Assembly (NCBI RefSeq): GCF_000974445.1
Contig: NZ_BBOJ01000044.1
Span: 1-33,893 of the forward strand
DNA: 33,893 nucleotides
Reading direction: 5' to 3'
Source of the DNA: Lentzea aerocolonigenes
GTDB taxonomy: Bacteria; Actinomycetota; Actinomycetes; Mycobacteriales; Pseudonocardiaceae
Below the pieces are notes generated by a model, which was not told where the DNA came from, made no database searches, and saw only the letters and a list, made by a program, of their open reading frames with translations. The position numbers were made by a program, and so were the translations under genes. Shown piece after piece: positions 15,100 to 22,095 of this stretch (position 1 is the stretch's first letter; each line of letters starts with the position of its first letter).

Positions 15100-16122
15100 G
15101 CCACCGTTCTGGTACTCGATGACGCGGGTCTCGAAGAAGTTCTTCTCCTTCTTCAGGTCCATCATCTCCGACATCCACGGGAACGGGTTCTCCGTCGGCT
15201 CCCACACCGGCTCCAGGCCGAGCTGGGCGCAGCGCCGGTTCGTGATGAACCGCATGTACTGCTCGCACAGCTCGGAGTTGAGGCCGAGGATGCCGGTGGG
15301 CATCGTGTCCCGGCCGTAGGCGATCTCCAGCTCGCAGCCCTCCGCGAGCATGGTGCGCACCTCCTTCTGGAACACGTCGTTCCACAGGTGCGGGTTCTCG
15401 ATCTTGATCTGGTTGATCGCGTCGATGCCGAAGTTCAGGTGGATCGACTCGTCGCGCAGGATGTACTGGTACTGCTCGGCGATGCCGACCATCTTGTTGC
15501 GCCGTCCGAGCGACAGGATCTGCGCGAACCCGGTGTAGAACCACATGCCCTCGAAGACCACGTAGAACGCGACGAGGTCCTTGAGGAACGCCTGGTCGCG
15601 ATCCGGCGTGCCCGTCCGGAACTCCGGGTCCTCCAGGTGCTGCGTGAACTGCAACGCCCACGCGGCCTTGTCCGTGATCGACGGGATCTCCCGGTACATG
15701 TTGAACAGCTCGCCCTCGTCCAGGCCGAGCGAGGTGCAGATGTACTGGAACGTGTGGGTGTGCACGGCCTCCTCGAAGGCCTGGCGCAGCAGGTACTGGC
15801 GGCACTCGGGGTTGGTGAGGTGCCGGTACACCGCGAGCACGATGTTGTTGGCCACCAACGACTCGCTGGTCGCGAAGAAGCCGAGGTTCCGCTTGATCAT
15901 GCGGCGTTCCTCGTCGGTGAGCCCGTCGGCGGACTTCCACAGGCTGATGTCGGCCTGCATCGAGACCTCGGTCGGCATCCAGTGGTTGTTGCAGCCGTTG
16001 AGGTACTTCTCCCACGCCCAGTGGTACTTGAGCGGCAGCAGCTGGTTGACGTCGGCGCGGCAGTTGATCATCGCCTTGTCGTCGACGGAGACGCGCCCGG
16101 CGCCCGATTCGATGTTCGTCAC
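15085..16122 (-). CDS. nrdB: Ribonucleotide reductase small subunit, class Ic type (Phe at radical site)
   Basis: A 345-aa R2 subunit that generates the oxidant for NrdA. Metal ligands are visible at Glu87 (ATSESLVANN), Glu118 and His121 (FEEAVHTHT), Glu191 (FEGMWFYTG), and Glu225 and His228 (RDESIHLNFG). The position of the radical tyrosine in class Ia enzymes (ExxHxxxY) is Phe125, and the first ligand is Glu rather than Asp. Both are hallmarks of the class Ic (Chlamydia-type) Mn/Fe R2 proteins, which need no tyrosyl radical. The C-terminal VIEYQNGGSLEW keeps the Tyr for radical transfer and the tail that docks to NrdA. The GTG start overlaps the nrdA stop (GTGA), so the pair is translationally coupled. 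Confidence 0.95.
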   Translation of the reverse strand: MTNIESGAGRVSVDDKAMINCRADVNQLLPLKYHWAWEKYLNGCNNHWMPTEVSMQADISLWKSADGLTDEERRMIKRNLGFFATSESLVANNIVLAVYRHLTNPECRQYLLRQAFEEAVHTHTFQYICTSLGLDEGELFNMYREIPSITDKAAWALQFTQHLEDPEFRTGTPDRDQAFLKDLVAFYVVFEGMWFYTGFAQILSLGRRNKMVGIAEQYQYILRDESIHLNFGIDAINQIKIENPHLWNDVFQKEVRTMLAEGCELEIAYGRDTMPTGILGLNSELCEQYMRFITNRRCAQLGLEPVWEPTENPFPWMSEMMDLKKEKNFFETRVIEYQNGGSLEW

Positions 16123-18461
16123 TGGCAGGCCTCGCAGTCGGGTTCGGTGATGGAGCAGGCGGTGGGGGAGACGGCGTTGAGCTTGCCGTCGGTGCCCTGC
16201 AACGTGGACTTCTCCACGTGCGTGGCGCTCTGCGTGCGCAGGTAGTAGGTGGTCTTGAGGCCGCGCACCCAGGCCAGCTGGTACAGCTCGTCGAGCTTGC
16301 GGCCGCTCGGCTGCGCGAGGTAGAGGTTCAGCGACTGCGCCTGGTCGATCCACTTCTGCCGGCGCGCGCCCGCCTCGATCAGCCACGAGCTGTCGACCTC
16401 GAACGCCGTGGCGTACAACGCCTTCAGGTACGGGGGCACCCGGTCGATCGGGCCGAGGCTGCCGTCGTGCAGCTTCAGGTCCGAGATCATCTGCTCGTCC
16501 CACAGCTTGCGCTGCTTGAGCGCCCGCACCAGGTCCGGGTTGATGACCGTGAAGTCGCCGGACATGTTCGACTTCACGTAGAGGTTGCGGTACAACGGCT
16601 CGATCGACTGGTTCACGCCGGTGATGTTCGCGATGGTCGCGGTCGGCGCGATGGCCATGACGTTCGAGTTCCGCATGCCCTTGCGGACCTTCTCGCGGAC
16701 CGCGTCCCAGTCCATCGTGGACTCGCGGTTCTGGTCGAGCTCGCCGGGACCGCGGTTCTGGGCCAGGATCCCGATGGAGTCGATCGGCAGGATTCCGTTG
16801 CTCCACAACGAACCCTCGAACGACTGGTACGCACCGCGTTCCTGCGCCAGGTCGGCGCTGGCGGAGATCGCGTAGTAGCTGATCTCCTCCATGCTGCGGT
16901 CGGCGAACTCGACGGCCTCCGCGCTGGCCATCGCCGTGCCGAGCGTGAACAGCGCGTCCTGGAAGCCCATCAGGCCCAGCCCCACCGGGCGGTGCTTGAG
17001 GTTGGAGTTCCGCGCCTCGGGGATCGTGTAGTAGTTCACGTCGATCACGTTGTCGAGCATGCGAACCGCGGTGCGCACGGTCTTTTCGAGCCGTGCGTGG
17101 TCGATGCCGTCGGCCGTGACGTGCCGCGCGAGGTTGACGCTGCCGAGGTTGCACACGGCGACCTCGTCGGTCGTGGTGTTCAGGGTGATCTCGGTGCAGA
17201 GGTTGCTGGAGTGCACGACACCGCTGTGCTGCTGCGGCGAACGCAGGTTGCACGGGTCCTTGAACGTGATCCACGGGTGGCCGGTCTCGAACAGCATGGT
17301 CAGCATGCGCCGCCACAGGTCGACGGCGGGGATGCGGCGGAAGACCTTGATCTCGCCGTTGTCGGCCTTCTCCTCGTACGCGCGGTACTTCCGTGCGAAG
17401 TCGTCGCCGAACGCGTCGTGCAGGTCCGGCACCTCGTCGGGCGAGAACAGCGTCCACTGGCCGTTCGCGCGCACCCGGCGGACGAACTCGTCCGGCACCC
17501 AGTTCGCCGTGTTCATGTCGTGGGTGCGGCGTCGCTCGTCGCCGGTGTTCTTGCGCAGGTCGAGGAACTCCTCGACGTCGATGTGCCAGGTTTCGAGGTA
17601 CGCGCAGACAGCGCCCTTCCGCTTCCCTCCCTGGTTGACCGCGACCGCAGTGTCGTTGGCGATCTTCAGGAACGGCACGACGCCCTGCGACTTGCCGTTG
17701 GTGCCGTTGATGTGTGCGCCGATCCCGCGCACGGGGGTCCAGTCGTTGCCCAGGCCGCCGGCGAACTTGCTGAGCAGCGCGTTGTTGCTGATGCCGTGGA
17801 AGATCCCGGCGAGGTCGTCCTCCACGGTGGTGAGGAAGCACGACGACAGCTGCGGGCGGGTGGTGCCCGAGTTGAACAGCGTCGGTGTCGAGCACATGAA
17901 GTCGAACGACGAGAGCAGCTCGTAGAACTCGATCGCGCGGGCGTCGCGGTCGTCCTCCTGGAGCGCGAGGCCCATGGCGACGCGCAGGAAGAACGCCTGC
18001 GGCAGCTCGTAGCGGCGGCCGTCGTGGTGCAGGAAGTAGCGGTCGTACAGCGTCTGCATGCCCAGGAACTGGAAGTTCAGGTCGCGTTCCGGCTTCAGCG
18101 CGGCGCCGAGACGAACCAGGTCGAAGTCCGCGAGGCGCGGGTCGAGCTGGCCCAGCTCGATGCCGTGGCGGACGAACGCGGCGAAGTACGACGGGTAGCG
18201 CTCGGTCATCTCGGCGTGCGACAACGGCACCCCACACGCCTCGGTGCGCAGCTTGTCCAGCAGCAACCGGGCGCTGACGCGGGAGTAGTCCGGGTCGAGC
18301 TCGACCATCGCGCGGGCGGCCATGATCGGCGCCAGCGCGAGCTCGGCGTCGGTGATGCCGTCGTACAGATTTCGCTTGGTCTCAGCCAGAACCGCCTCCG
18401 CCGACGCGTTGGGCAGGTCGGCACACGCTTCATGGATGACCACTGAAAGGCGGTCGGGCAC
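16119..18461 (-). CDS. nrdA: Ribonucleotide reductase large subunit, class I
   Basis: A 780-aa catalytic subunit that reduces ribonucleoside diphosphates. Active-site residues are evident: Cys in QLSSCFLTTVEDD, Asn/Cys/Glu in SSNLCTEITLN, and the partner Cys in VAVCNLGSVNLAR. The radical-transfer Tyr-Tyr lies in KTTYYLRTQSATH, and the C-terminal CEAC pair interacts with thioredoxin. The N-terminus goes directly into the helical R1 region (ETKRNLYDGITDAEL), and no ATP-cone motif (VxKRDG) precedes it. Overall-activity control by dATP through a cone is therefore not expected. GTG 18461 has AGGAG 5 nt upstream, whereas the open frame further upstream lies in riboswitch leader sequence. It is the first gene of the nrdAB operon. 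Confidence 0.95.
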   Translation of the reverse strand: MPDRLSVVIHEACADLPNASAEAVLAETKRNLYDGITDAELALAPIMAARAMVELDPDYSRVSARLLLDKLRTEACGVPLSHAEMTERYPSYFAAFVRHGIELGQLDPRLADFDLVRLGAALKPERDLNFQFLGMQTLYDRYFLHHDGRRYELPQAFFLRVAMGLALQEDDRDARAIEFYELLSSFDFMCSTPTLFNSGTTRPQLSSCFLTTVEDDLAGIFHGISNNALLSKFAGGLGNDWTPVRGIGAHINGTNGKSQGVVPFLKIANDTAVAVNQGGKRKGAVCAYLETWHIDVEEFLDLRKNTGDERRRTHDMNTANWVPDEFVRRVRANGQWTLFSPDEVPDLHDAFGDDFARKYRAYEEKADNGEIKVFRRIPAVDLWRRMLTMLFETGHPWITFKDPCNLRSPQQHSGVVHSSNLCTEITLNTTTDEVAVCNLGSVNLARHVTADGIDHARLEKTVRTAVRMLDNVIDVNYYTIPEARNSNLKHRPVGLGLMGFQDALFTLGTAMASAEAVEFADRSMEEISYYAISASADLAQERGAYQSFEGSLWSNGILPIDSIGILAQNRGPGELDQNRESTMDWDAVREKVRKGMRNSNVMAIAPTATIANITGVNQSIEPLYRNLYVKSNMSGDFTVINPDLVRALKQRKLWDEQMISDLKLHDGSLGPIDRVPPYLKALYATAFEVDSSWLIEAGARRQKWIDQAQSLNLYLAQPSGRKLDELYQLAWVRGLKTTYYLRTQSATHVEKSTLQGTDGKLNAVSPTACSITEPDCEACQ

Positions 18462-18507
18462 GCTCTCTCCTCGCGAGCAAGGCTCGAAGGAATGCGCGCG
18501 CGCCACT

Positions 18508-18566
18508 GAGGGCACACAGCTGCCCTCCCTCGAGGCACCGTGTCGTGCGCGCAGGCTTGCGCGCAC
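18508..18566 (-). promoter_or_regulatory. Two hairpins between riboswitch and nrdA (putative expression platform)
   Basis: Reading toward nrdA, GTGCGCGCA-agcc-TGCGCGCAC (18566-18545) is a perfect 9-bp stem. It is followed by GAGGGCA-6 nt-TGCCCTC (18527-18508), a perfect 7-bp stem. A GCGCGCGCGCA stretch nearer nrdA (about 18503-18493) could compete with the first stem. This suggests a switching expression platform; whether it works by termination or at translation is unclear. Confidence 0.5.
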
Positions 18567-18569
18567 ACC

Positions 18570-18748
18570 GGTGGCAGGTCTTCGGACTCGTGGGCGCCTT
18601 GCGTGCTCCTACCGGCCGTCGCTTCCCAGGGGTCACCCAGTGCTTCGTTGACGGCTTTCGTTCCCACTCACCGCTGCGGGGCAGTCCCGGACTCTCACCG
18701 GGTTCCCTCTTGCCTCATCGGCCCGGTGCTCCGGGCCGGTGAACCACC
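18570..18748 (-). ncRNA. Cobalamin (adenosylcobalamin) riboswitch upstream of nrdAB
   Basis: On the minus strand the conserved B12 core runs from GGGAACCCGGTGAGAGTCCG (from 18707) into GGACTGCCCCGC, matching the canonical GGGAA..CGGUG..A.UCCGGG.CUG.CCCGC pattern. The 3' B12-box AGTCCGAAGACCTGCC is at 18588-18573. A closing P1 helix forms between GGTGG (18748-18744) and CCACC (18574-18570). The element sits about 110 nt before the nrdA start. B12 riboswitches are known to control class I nrdAB operons in Streptomyces, lowering expression when B12 is plentiful and a class II enzyme can act. The same logic is inferred here. Confidence 0.93.
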
Positions 18749-18827
18749 AGCGCGGCAGATACTACATGTGGTGGTGGGGTCTGGATCACCACCCAACATG
18801 GGCGTGTCGTGGTCTAGGGTGATCAAC

Positions 18828-19061
18828 GTGGGTGATCTTCGGCCGCGCGTCGTCATCGGTGCTCTCGTCAGCGCGGGGCTCGCTTCGGCGTCCCTTCTCA
18901 CCGGCGCCGCGGCGCCCGTGACGACCGGCGTCCTGGCCGTGTCGGCGGTGGCGGTGATGATCACCACCCGGCGATCAGGGCCACCCCGAGAGCGGTCATC
19001 ACGGCGGCGATCAGGCCGTCCAGCACCCGCCACGCGCGGGGCTTCGCGAACAGAGGGCTGA
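18828..19061 (+). CDS. Small two-TM membrane protein (hypothetical)
   Basis: A 77-aa open frame with two hydrophobic helices (about 7-25 and 28-44, containing VVIGALVSAGLASASLL and VTTGVLAVSAVAVMI) and a very basic, Arg/Ser-rich C-terminus. I do not recognise a family. Support comes from the start: TAGGGT (18815-18820), 7 nt, GTG 18828, a leaderless signal like its neighbours. It diverges from the nrdA riboswitch and overlaps the 3' end of the convergent exporter gene by 101 bp. The basic tail lies entirely in that overlap. It may be real, or a spurious extension of a shorter gene. Confidence 0.45.
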   Translation: MGDLRPRVVIGALVSAGLASASLLTGAAAPVTTGVLAVSAVAVMITTRRSGPPRERSSRRRSGRPAPATRGASRTEG

Positions 19062-19539
19062 GCAGCCGGGCGCCGAACCCGAGCGCGACGAACCACGTGA
19101 CGCTCGCGGTGACCGCGCCGACCCCGAACAGCCACCGGCCGGCCGCGATCGAGCCGAGCAGCAGCAGCGTGTCCAGGTAGACGTGCGGGTTGAGCCACGT
19201 CAGCGCGAGCGCGGTGAGCACGGGCCTGCCGGTTCCCGTTGCCTCGACGTTCATCGACTGGGGTTTGAACGCTCGACGTGCCGCCAGAAACCCGTACCCC
19301 AGCAGGAAAACGCCGCCGACGACCGCCGCGACCGTGATCGCCTGCGGGAAGGCCTTCACCACCGCGCCGAACCCGGCGACGCCCACCGCGACGAGGATCG
19401 CGTCCGACACGGCGCACACGGCGACGACCTTCGCGACGGCCTGGCGCCGAAGTCCTTGGCGCAGCACGAAAGCGTTCTGCGCGCCGATCGCGACGATCAG
19501 GGTCATCATGGTGCCGAAGCCGAGCAGCAGGTCAGTCAC
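18961..19539 (-). CDS. LysE/ArgO-family amino acid exporter
   Basis: A 192-aa membrane protein with about six TM helices. The N-terminal LIVAIGAQNAFVLRQGLRR is the LysE/ArgO signature, followed by VCAVSDAILVAVGVAGFG and LTWLNPHVYLDTLLLLGS with the conserved NPHVYLDT. These transporters export basic amino acids (Lys, Arg). GTG 19539 is exactly 7 nt after TACCGT on the minus strand (19552-19547), so it is leaderless. It is divergent from an ArgP/LysG regulator, the classic arrangement in which the regulator induces the exporter in response to Lys or Arg. Confidence 0.93.
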   Translation of the reverse strand: MTDLLLGFGTMMTLIVAIGAQNAFVLRQGLRRQAVAKVVAVCAVSDAILVAVGVAGFGAVVKAFPQAITVAAVVGGVFLLGYGFLAARRAFKPQSMNVEATGTGRPVLTALALTWLNPHVYLDTLLLLGSIAAGRWLFGVGAVTASVTWFVALGFGARLLSPLFAKPRAWRVLDGLIAAVMTALGVALIAGW

Positions 19540-19605
19540 ACCGTTGACGGTATGGACGCCGTCTTGATGAGACCAGCTAAAGATTCTTACGTACCATTAG
19601 CGCTT
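19540..19605. promoter_or_regulatory. Divergent promoter/operator region of exporter and ArgP
   Basis: This 66-bp region is locally AT-rich (AGCTAAAGATTCTTACGTAC). It has TACCGT on the minus strand 7 nt before the exporter start, and TACCAT on the plus strand (19592-19597) 8 nt before GTG 19606. The ArgP-type binding site for induction of the exporter is expected here by analogy with lysE-lysG. Confidence 0.55.
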
Positions 19606-19608
19606 GTG

Positions 19609-20466
19609 ATGGACCTCGACCTGGTGCGCACGCTGCTCGCGGTCGTCGACGCGGGCACGTTCGACGCCGCCGCGACCGCGCTGCACGTCACGCCTTCGGC
19701 TGTCTCCCAACGCATCAAGGCGCTGGAGCAGCGCACCGGCCGTGTGCTGCTGGTGCGTGCCCGCCCGGTGCGGCTGACGCCGTCGGGGGAGGTGATCGTC
19801 CGCTACGGTCGGCAACTGCTCGCCCTCGACCAGGACCTGGACACCGCCCTGGGCTCGGACGCCGTGGTGAGGGTGCCGATCGCGGTGAACGCCGACTCGC
19901 TCGCCACGTGGTTCCTCCCCGCCCTGCAACGGGTCCCGTCGTCGTTGAAGATCGCGTTCGACCTGCACCGCGAGGACCAGGACCACACGACGGCGTTGCT
20001 GCGGCAAGGTCTGGTGATGGCCGCCGTGACGTCCTCCCGCGAGCCGGTGGCGGGCTGCTCGGTGCGACGGCTCGGCCACATCCGTTACGCCGCAATGGCA
20101 TCGCAGTCCTTTGTGGACCGCTTCGCCGACGGCCCGCCGAAGTCGTGGCTGCCGGACGCACCGGTCGTGGTCTTCGACCGCAACGACGACCTCCAGGACC
20201 GCTTCGTGCGCACGCTGACCCGCGGCCGCGGCGCCTCGGAACACCGCCACCACGTGCCGTCGTCCGAGGTGTACGTGCGGGCGATCGTGGCGGGCCTGGG
20301 CTGGGGCATGGTGCCCCCGCAGCAGCTGCAGGAGGGCCTGGTCGACCTGGCACCGGGCCGCACGGTGTCCGTGCCGCTGTACTGGCAGCAGTGGAAGCTC
20401 GACTCGCCGGCCCTGAACGCCGTCGCCGAAGCGGTGGAGGAAGAGGCCGCCGTCGCGCTGAGGTAG
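19609..20466 (+). CDS. argP: LysR-family regulator, ArgP/LysG type
   Basis: A 285-aa LysR-type regulator. The N-terminal HTH (LVRTLLAVVDAGTFDAAATA, then HVTPSAVSQRIKALEQRTGR) is followed by a substrate-binding domain with the C-terminal segment AGLGWGMVPPQQL. The phrase ATALHVTPSAVSQRIKALEQ and the divergent LysE-type exporter identify the ArgP/LysG group, which senses basic amino acids. An upstream open frame is longer, but it lies antisense to the exporter. ATG 19609 is listed; GTG 19606 just before it is the alternative and fits a leaderless start. It probably activates the divergent exporter gene. Confidence 0.92.
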   Translation: MDLDLVRTLLAVVDAGTFDAAATALHVTPSAVSQRIKALEQRTGRVLLVRARPVRLTPSGEVIVRYGRQLLALDQDLDTALGSDAVVRVPIAVNADSLATWFLPALQRVPSSLKIAFDLHREDQDHTTALLRQGLVMAAVTSSREPVAGCSVRRLGHIRYAAMASQSFVDRFADGPPKSWLPDAPVVVFDRNDDLQDRFVRTLTRGRGASEHRHHVPSSEVYVRAIVAGLGWGMVPPQQLQEGLVDLAPGRTVSVPLYWQQWKLDSPALNAVAEAVEEEAAVALR

Positions 20467-20556
20467 GAGCTCGAGGGCCGGTTCGCGACGCTGGACCGGT
20501 GGTGCCCGGAGTTCGACGTGGAGTGGCTCAGGGCGGTGAACCTGTCGGCTTCCTGA
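20467..20556 (+). pseudogene. Possible relic of a coding region after argP
   Basis: Directly after the argP stop, the same frame reads ELEGRFATLDRWCPEFDVEW and on to LRAVNLSAS and a TGA. The composition (Trp, acidic residues, helix-like) is protein-like, but there is no start codon, ribosome-binding site or recognised family. It may be a C-terminal remnant of a lost gene. Confidence 0.25.
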
Positions 20557-20573
20557 ACCCAGGAACCCCGCGG

Positions 20574-21305
20574 GTGAACTCCGGCGTTGACCGATATGTG
20601 CTGATTCCTCGTCTGGCCGCCACCGGCGGCTCGCTCGCCGTCGTCGCCACGGTGGCCATGGTCGGTCTGCTCGACCTGACCGTCGGCCCGCTGCGCCGCA
20701 CGATCAGCGAGTACGCGCTGGGTGACTACCGCCCGGTCTTCGACGTCGCCGTGCTCCTGCTGGCCGCCGGTTCCCTCGCCATCCTCGTCGCCCTCGTCCA
20801 CAAGGGGCTGGCCAGGTGGCGGTCCGCCGGCTCGATCGCGCTGGTCCTGTGGTCAGTGGGCCTGCTGCTCGTGGTGGCGTTCCCGAAGACCAACTGGGCC
20901 ATGGGCACCAACGAGGTCAGCGGCAGCATCCACCGGTTCGGCAGCATGCTCGCGTTCGTCAGCCTGCCCGTCGCGATCATCGCGCTGGCGCGACCGTGGC
21001 TGAAGGACCACGTGTGGGGCCGACACGCCAGGTGGACGATGGCGTCCGGTCTGTTGAGCGTTGTCGCTTTCATGCCGGTCCTCTACGCCATTGTGATGGG
21101 TGTGGCCTCGGACGTTCGGTGGTGGCGCGTGTTCCCGTTGGGCTACATCGAGAGGATCTTGCTCATCGCGGAGGTCGGCGCCGTGCTGGTGGTCGGGCTG
21201 TGGGCGATCGCGGCCAGTAGGGTTGCGCCATGGCGAGTTGGGGAGACCTCGCGGACTACGTCCGCGCCGAGTACGACGTCATCCACGACGACGGTGAGGA
21301 GCTGA
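20574..21305 (+). CDS. DUF998-family membrane protein
   Basis: A 243-aa protein with about six TM helices. The DUF998 pattern is clear: a first TM, a loop with RRTISEYALGDYRPVFD, then HRFGSMLAFVSLPVAIIALA and a last loop FPLGYIERILLIAEVG. GTG 20574 has AGGA nine nt upstream. The last 25 residues (SRVAPWRVGETSRTTSAPST onward) are low-complexity and lie in another frame over the next gene's first 76 bases, so the functional end may be earlier. Role unknown. Confidence 0.8.
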   Translation: MNSGVDRYVLIPRLAATGGSLAVVATVAMVGLLDLTVGPLRRTISEYALGDYRPVFDVAVLLLAAGSLAILVALVHKGLARWRSAGSIALVLWSVGLLLVVAFPKTNWAMGTNEVSGSIHRFGSMLAFVSLPVAIIALARPWLKDHVWGRHARWTMASGLLSVVAFMPVLYAIVMGVASDVRWWRVFPLGYIERILLIAEVGAVLVVGLWAIAASRVAPWRVGETSRTTSAPSTTSSTTTVRS

Positions 21306-21640
21306 GGGTCCTCTTCACGTTCGGGGACGACGACGAGGGCGACGACGATCGCACACAGGTCGTGATCATCGTCCGGGAAGTCCTCGACAAGATGCACGAG
21401 TGGGTGCAGATCGCCTCGCCGTGCGGCCTCGCGAAGGACGTGAACCTGCGCGAGGTGCTGGAGGAGGTCGGCAGGTCGACCGTCGCGTGCGGCCTCGCGA
21501 TCATGGGCGAGCACGTCGTGGTCCGGCACTCACTGCCGCTGGTGGACCTCGACATCCACGAGTTCACCGACCCGCTCCAGCTCCTGGCGGGGACGGCGGA
21601 CATGCTGGAGGAGCAGTTCTGGGGAGGCGACGGCTACTGA
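21230..21640 (+). CDS. YbjN/type III chaperone-like protein
   Basis: A 136-aa soluble acidic protein starting MASWGDLADYVRAEYDV. It has a strand-rich middle (QVVIIVREVLDKMHEWVQIA, SPCGLAKDVNLREVL) and a terminal helix (DPLQLLAGTADMLEEQFWG). This order matches the YbjN/T3SS-chaperone (CesT-like) fold of actinobacteria, thought to bind peptides or regulate partners. Its start overlaps the DUF998 gene by 76 nt. TAGGGT (21218-21223) lies 6 nt before ATG 21230, pointing to a separate leaderless transcript from inside the DUF998 gene. Specific partner unknown. Confidence 0.75.
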   Translation: MASWGDLADYVRAEYDVIHDDGEELRVLFTFGDDDEGDDDRTQVVIIVREVLDKMHEWVQIASPCGLAKDVNLREVLEEVGRSTVACGLAIMGEHVVVRHSLPLVDLDIHEFTDPLQLLAGTADMLEEQFWGGDGY

Positions 21641-21736
21641 GCACGGGCCCGCGGTCGGCGAGGTTGGCGCGGGACCTGCGACCTCCTCGCGGAGCTGCTG
21701 AACCGTGTCCTGCGACTCAGTGAGCACAACGCGAAC

Positions 21737-21755
21737 CTAGGTTAGGCTCTCCTAA
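21737..21755 (+). promoter_or_regulatory. Iron box (IdeR/DmdR/DtxR-type operator)
   Basis: CTAGGTTAGGCTCTCCTAA matches the actinobacterial iron-box consensus TTAGGTTAGGCTAACCTAA at 16 of 19 positions. It ends one base before GTG 21757 and includes TAGGCT as a -10, so the regulator bound to Fe2+ would block transcription. The next gene is expected to be expressed under iron starvation. Confidence 0.8.
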
Positions 21756-21756
21756 T

Positions 21757-22095
21757 GTGAGAGCGATGACGGTGCAGGTTCGGGCCGGCCTGGGCGTGGG
21801 ACGCCTGGCCGCCGCCATGGATTCCCTGGTGGAACTGCATCCCGAACTGTGTCGTTCCGGCTTCGTCCACCACGAGGTGACCGACCCCGTCGCCGCCACC
21901 CCCGCTGCCCTCGCGGAGGCGGAGGCGGGGCTCGACCTGCGGACCGGTGTCCTGATGCAGACGGTGTGGCTGGACGCCGGGCCCGAGCGGTCCGGGCGGA
22001 TCGTGCTGGTGCTGCACGACATCGTCGCCGACCGGTTGCCGCGGATCCTGCCGTGGCTGGTGCACGCCTGGAGGCAGCCGGCCCTGGTCAGCTAG
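21757..22095 (+). CDS. Stand-alone fragment of NRPS condensation/epimerization domain, iron-regulated
   Basis: A 112-aa protein starting MRAMTVQVRAGLGVGRLAAA. The first half fits the first strand and helix of a condensation domain (DSLVELHPELCRSGF). The second half, LDLRTGVLMQTVWLDAGPER then RIVLVLHDIVADRLPRIL, matches the strand leading to the HHxxxDG motif of condensation/epimerization domains. Here that motif is HDIVADR: the first His and the Asp are kept, the catalytic second His is Asp, and the Gly is Arg. Only the N-lobe is present, so enzyme activity is unlikely. The GTG start abuts the iron box, indicating a leaderless, iron-repressed mRNA. It could be a relic of a siderophore NRPS or a repurposed accessory protein. 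The 3' end overlaps the convergent gene by 8 bp. Confidence 0.65.
   Translation: MRAMTVQVRAGLGVGRLAAAMDSLVELHPELCRSGFVHHEVTDPVAATPAALAEAEAGLDLRTGVLMQTVWLDAGPERSGRIVLVLHDIVADRLPRILPWLVHAWRQPALVS

Noticed and set aside
15085..18237. A continuous 1050-codon minus-strand frame spanning nrdA and nrdB
   Set aside because: Only its last part encodes NrdB; the rest is an alternative frame of nrdA without recognisable domains. The GTGA junction at 16119-16122 defines the true boundary.
16218..18446. A 742-codon plus-strand frame opposite nrdA
   Set aside because: Arg/Val/His-rich composition of an antisense high-GC shadow, no motifs; nrdA on the other strand has all catalytic residues.
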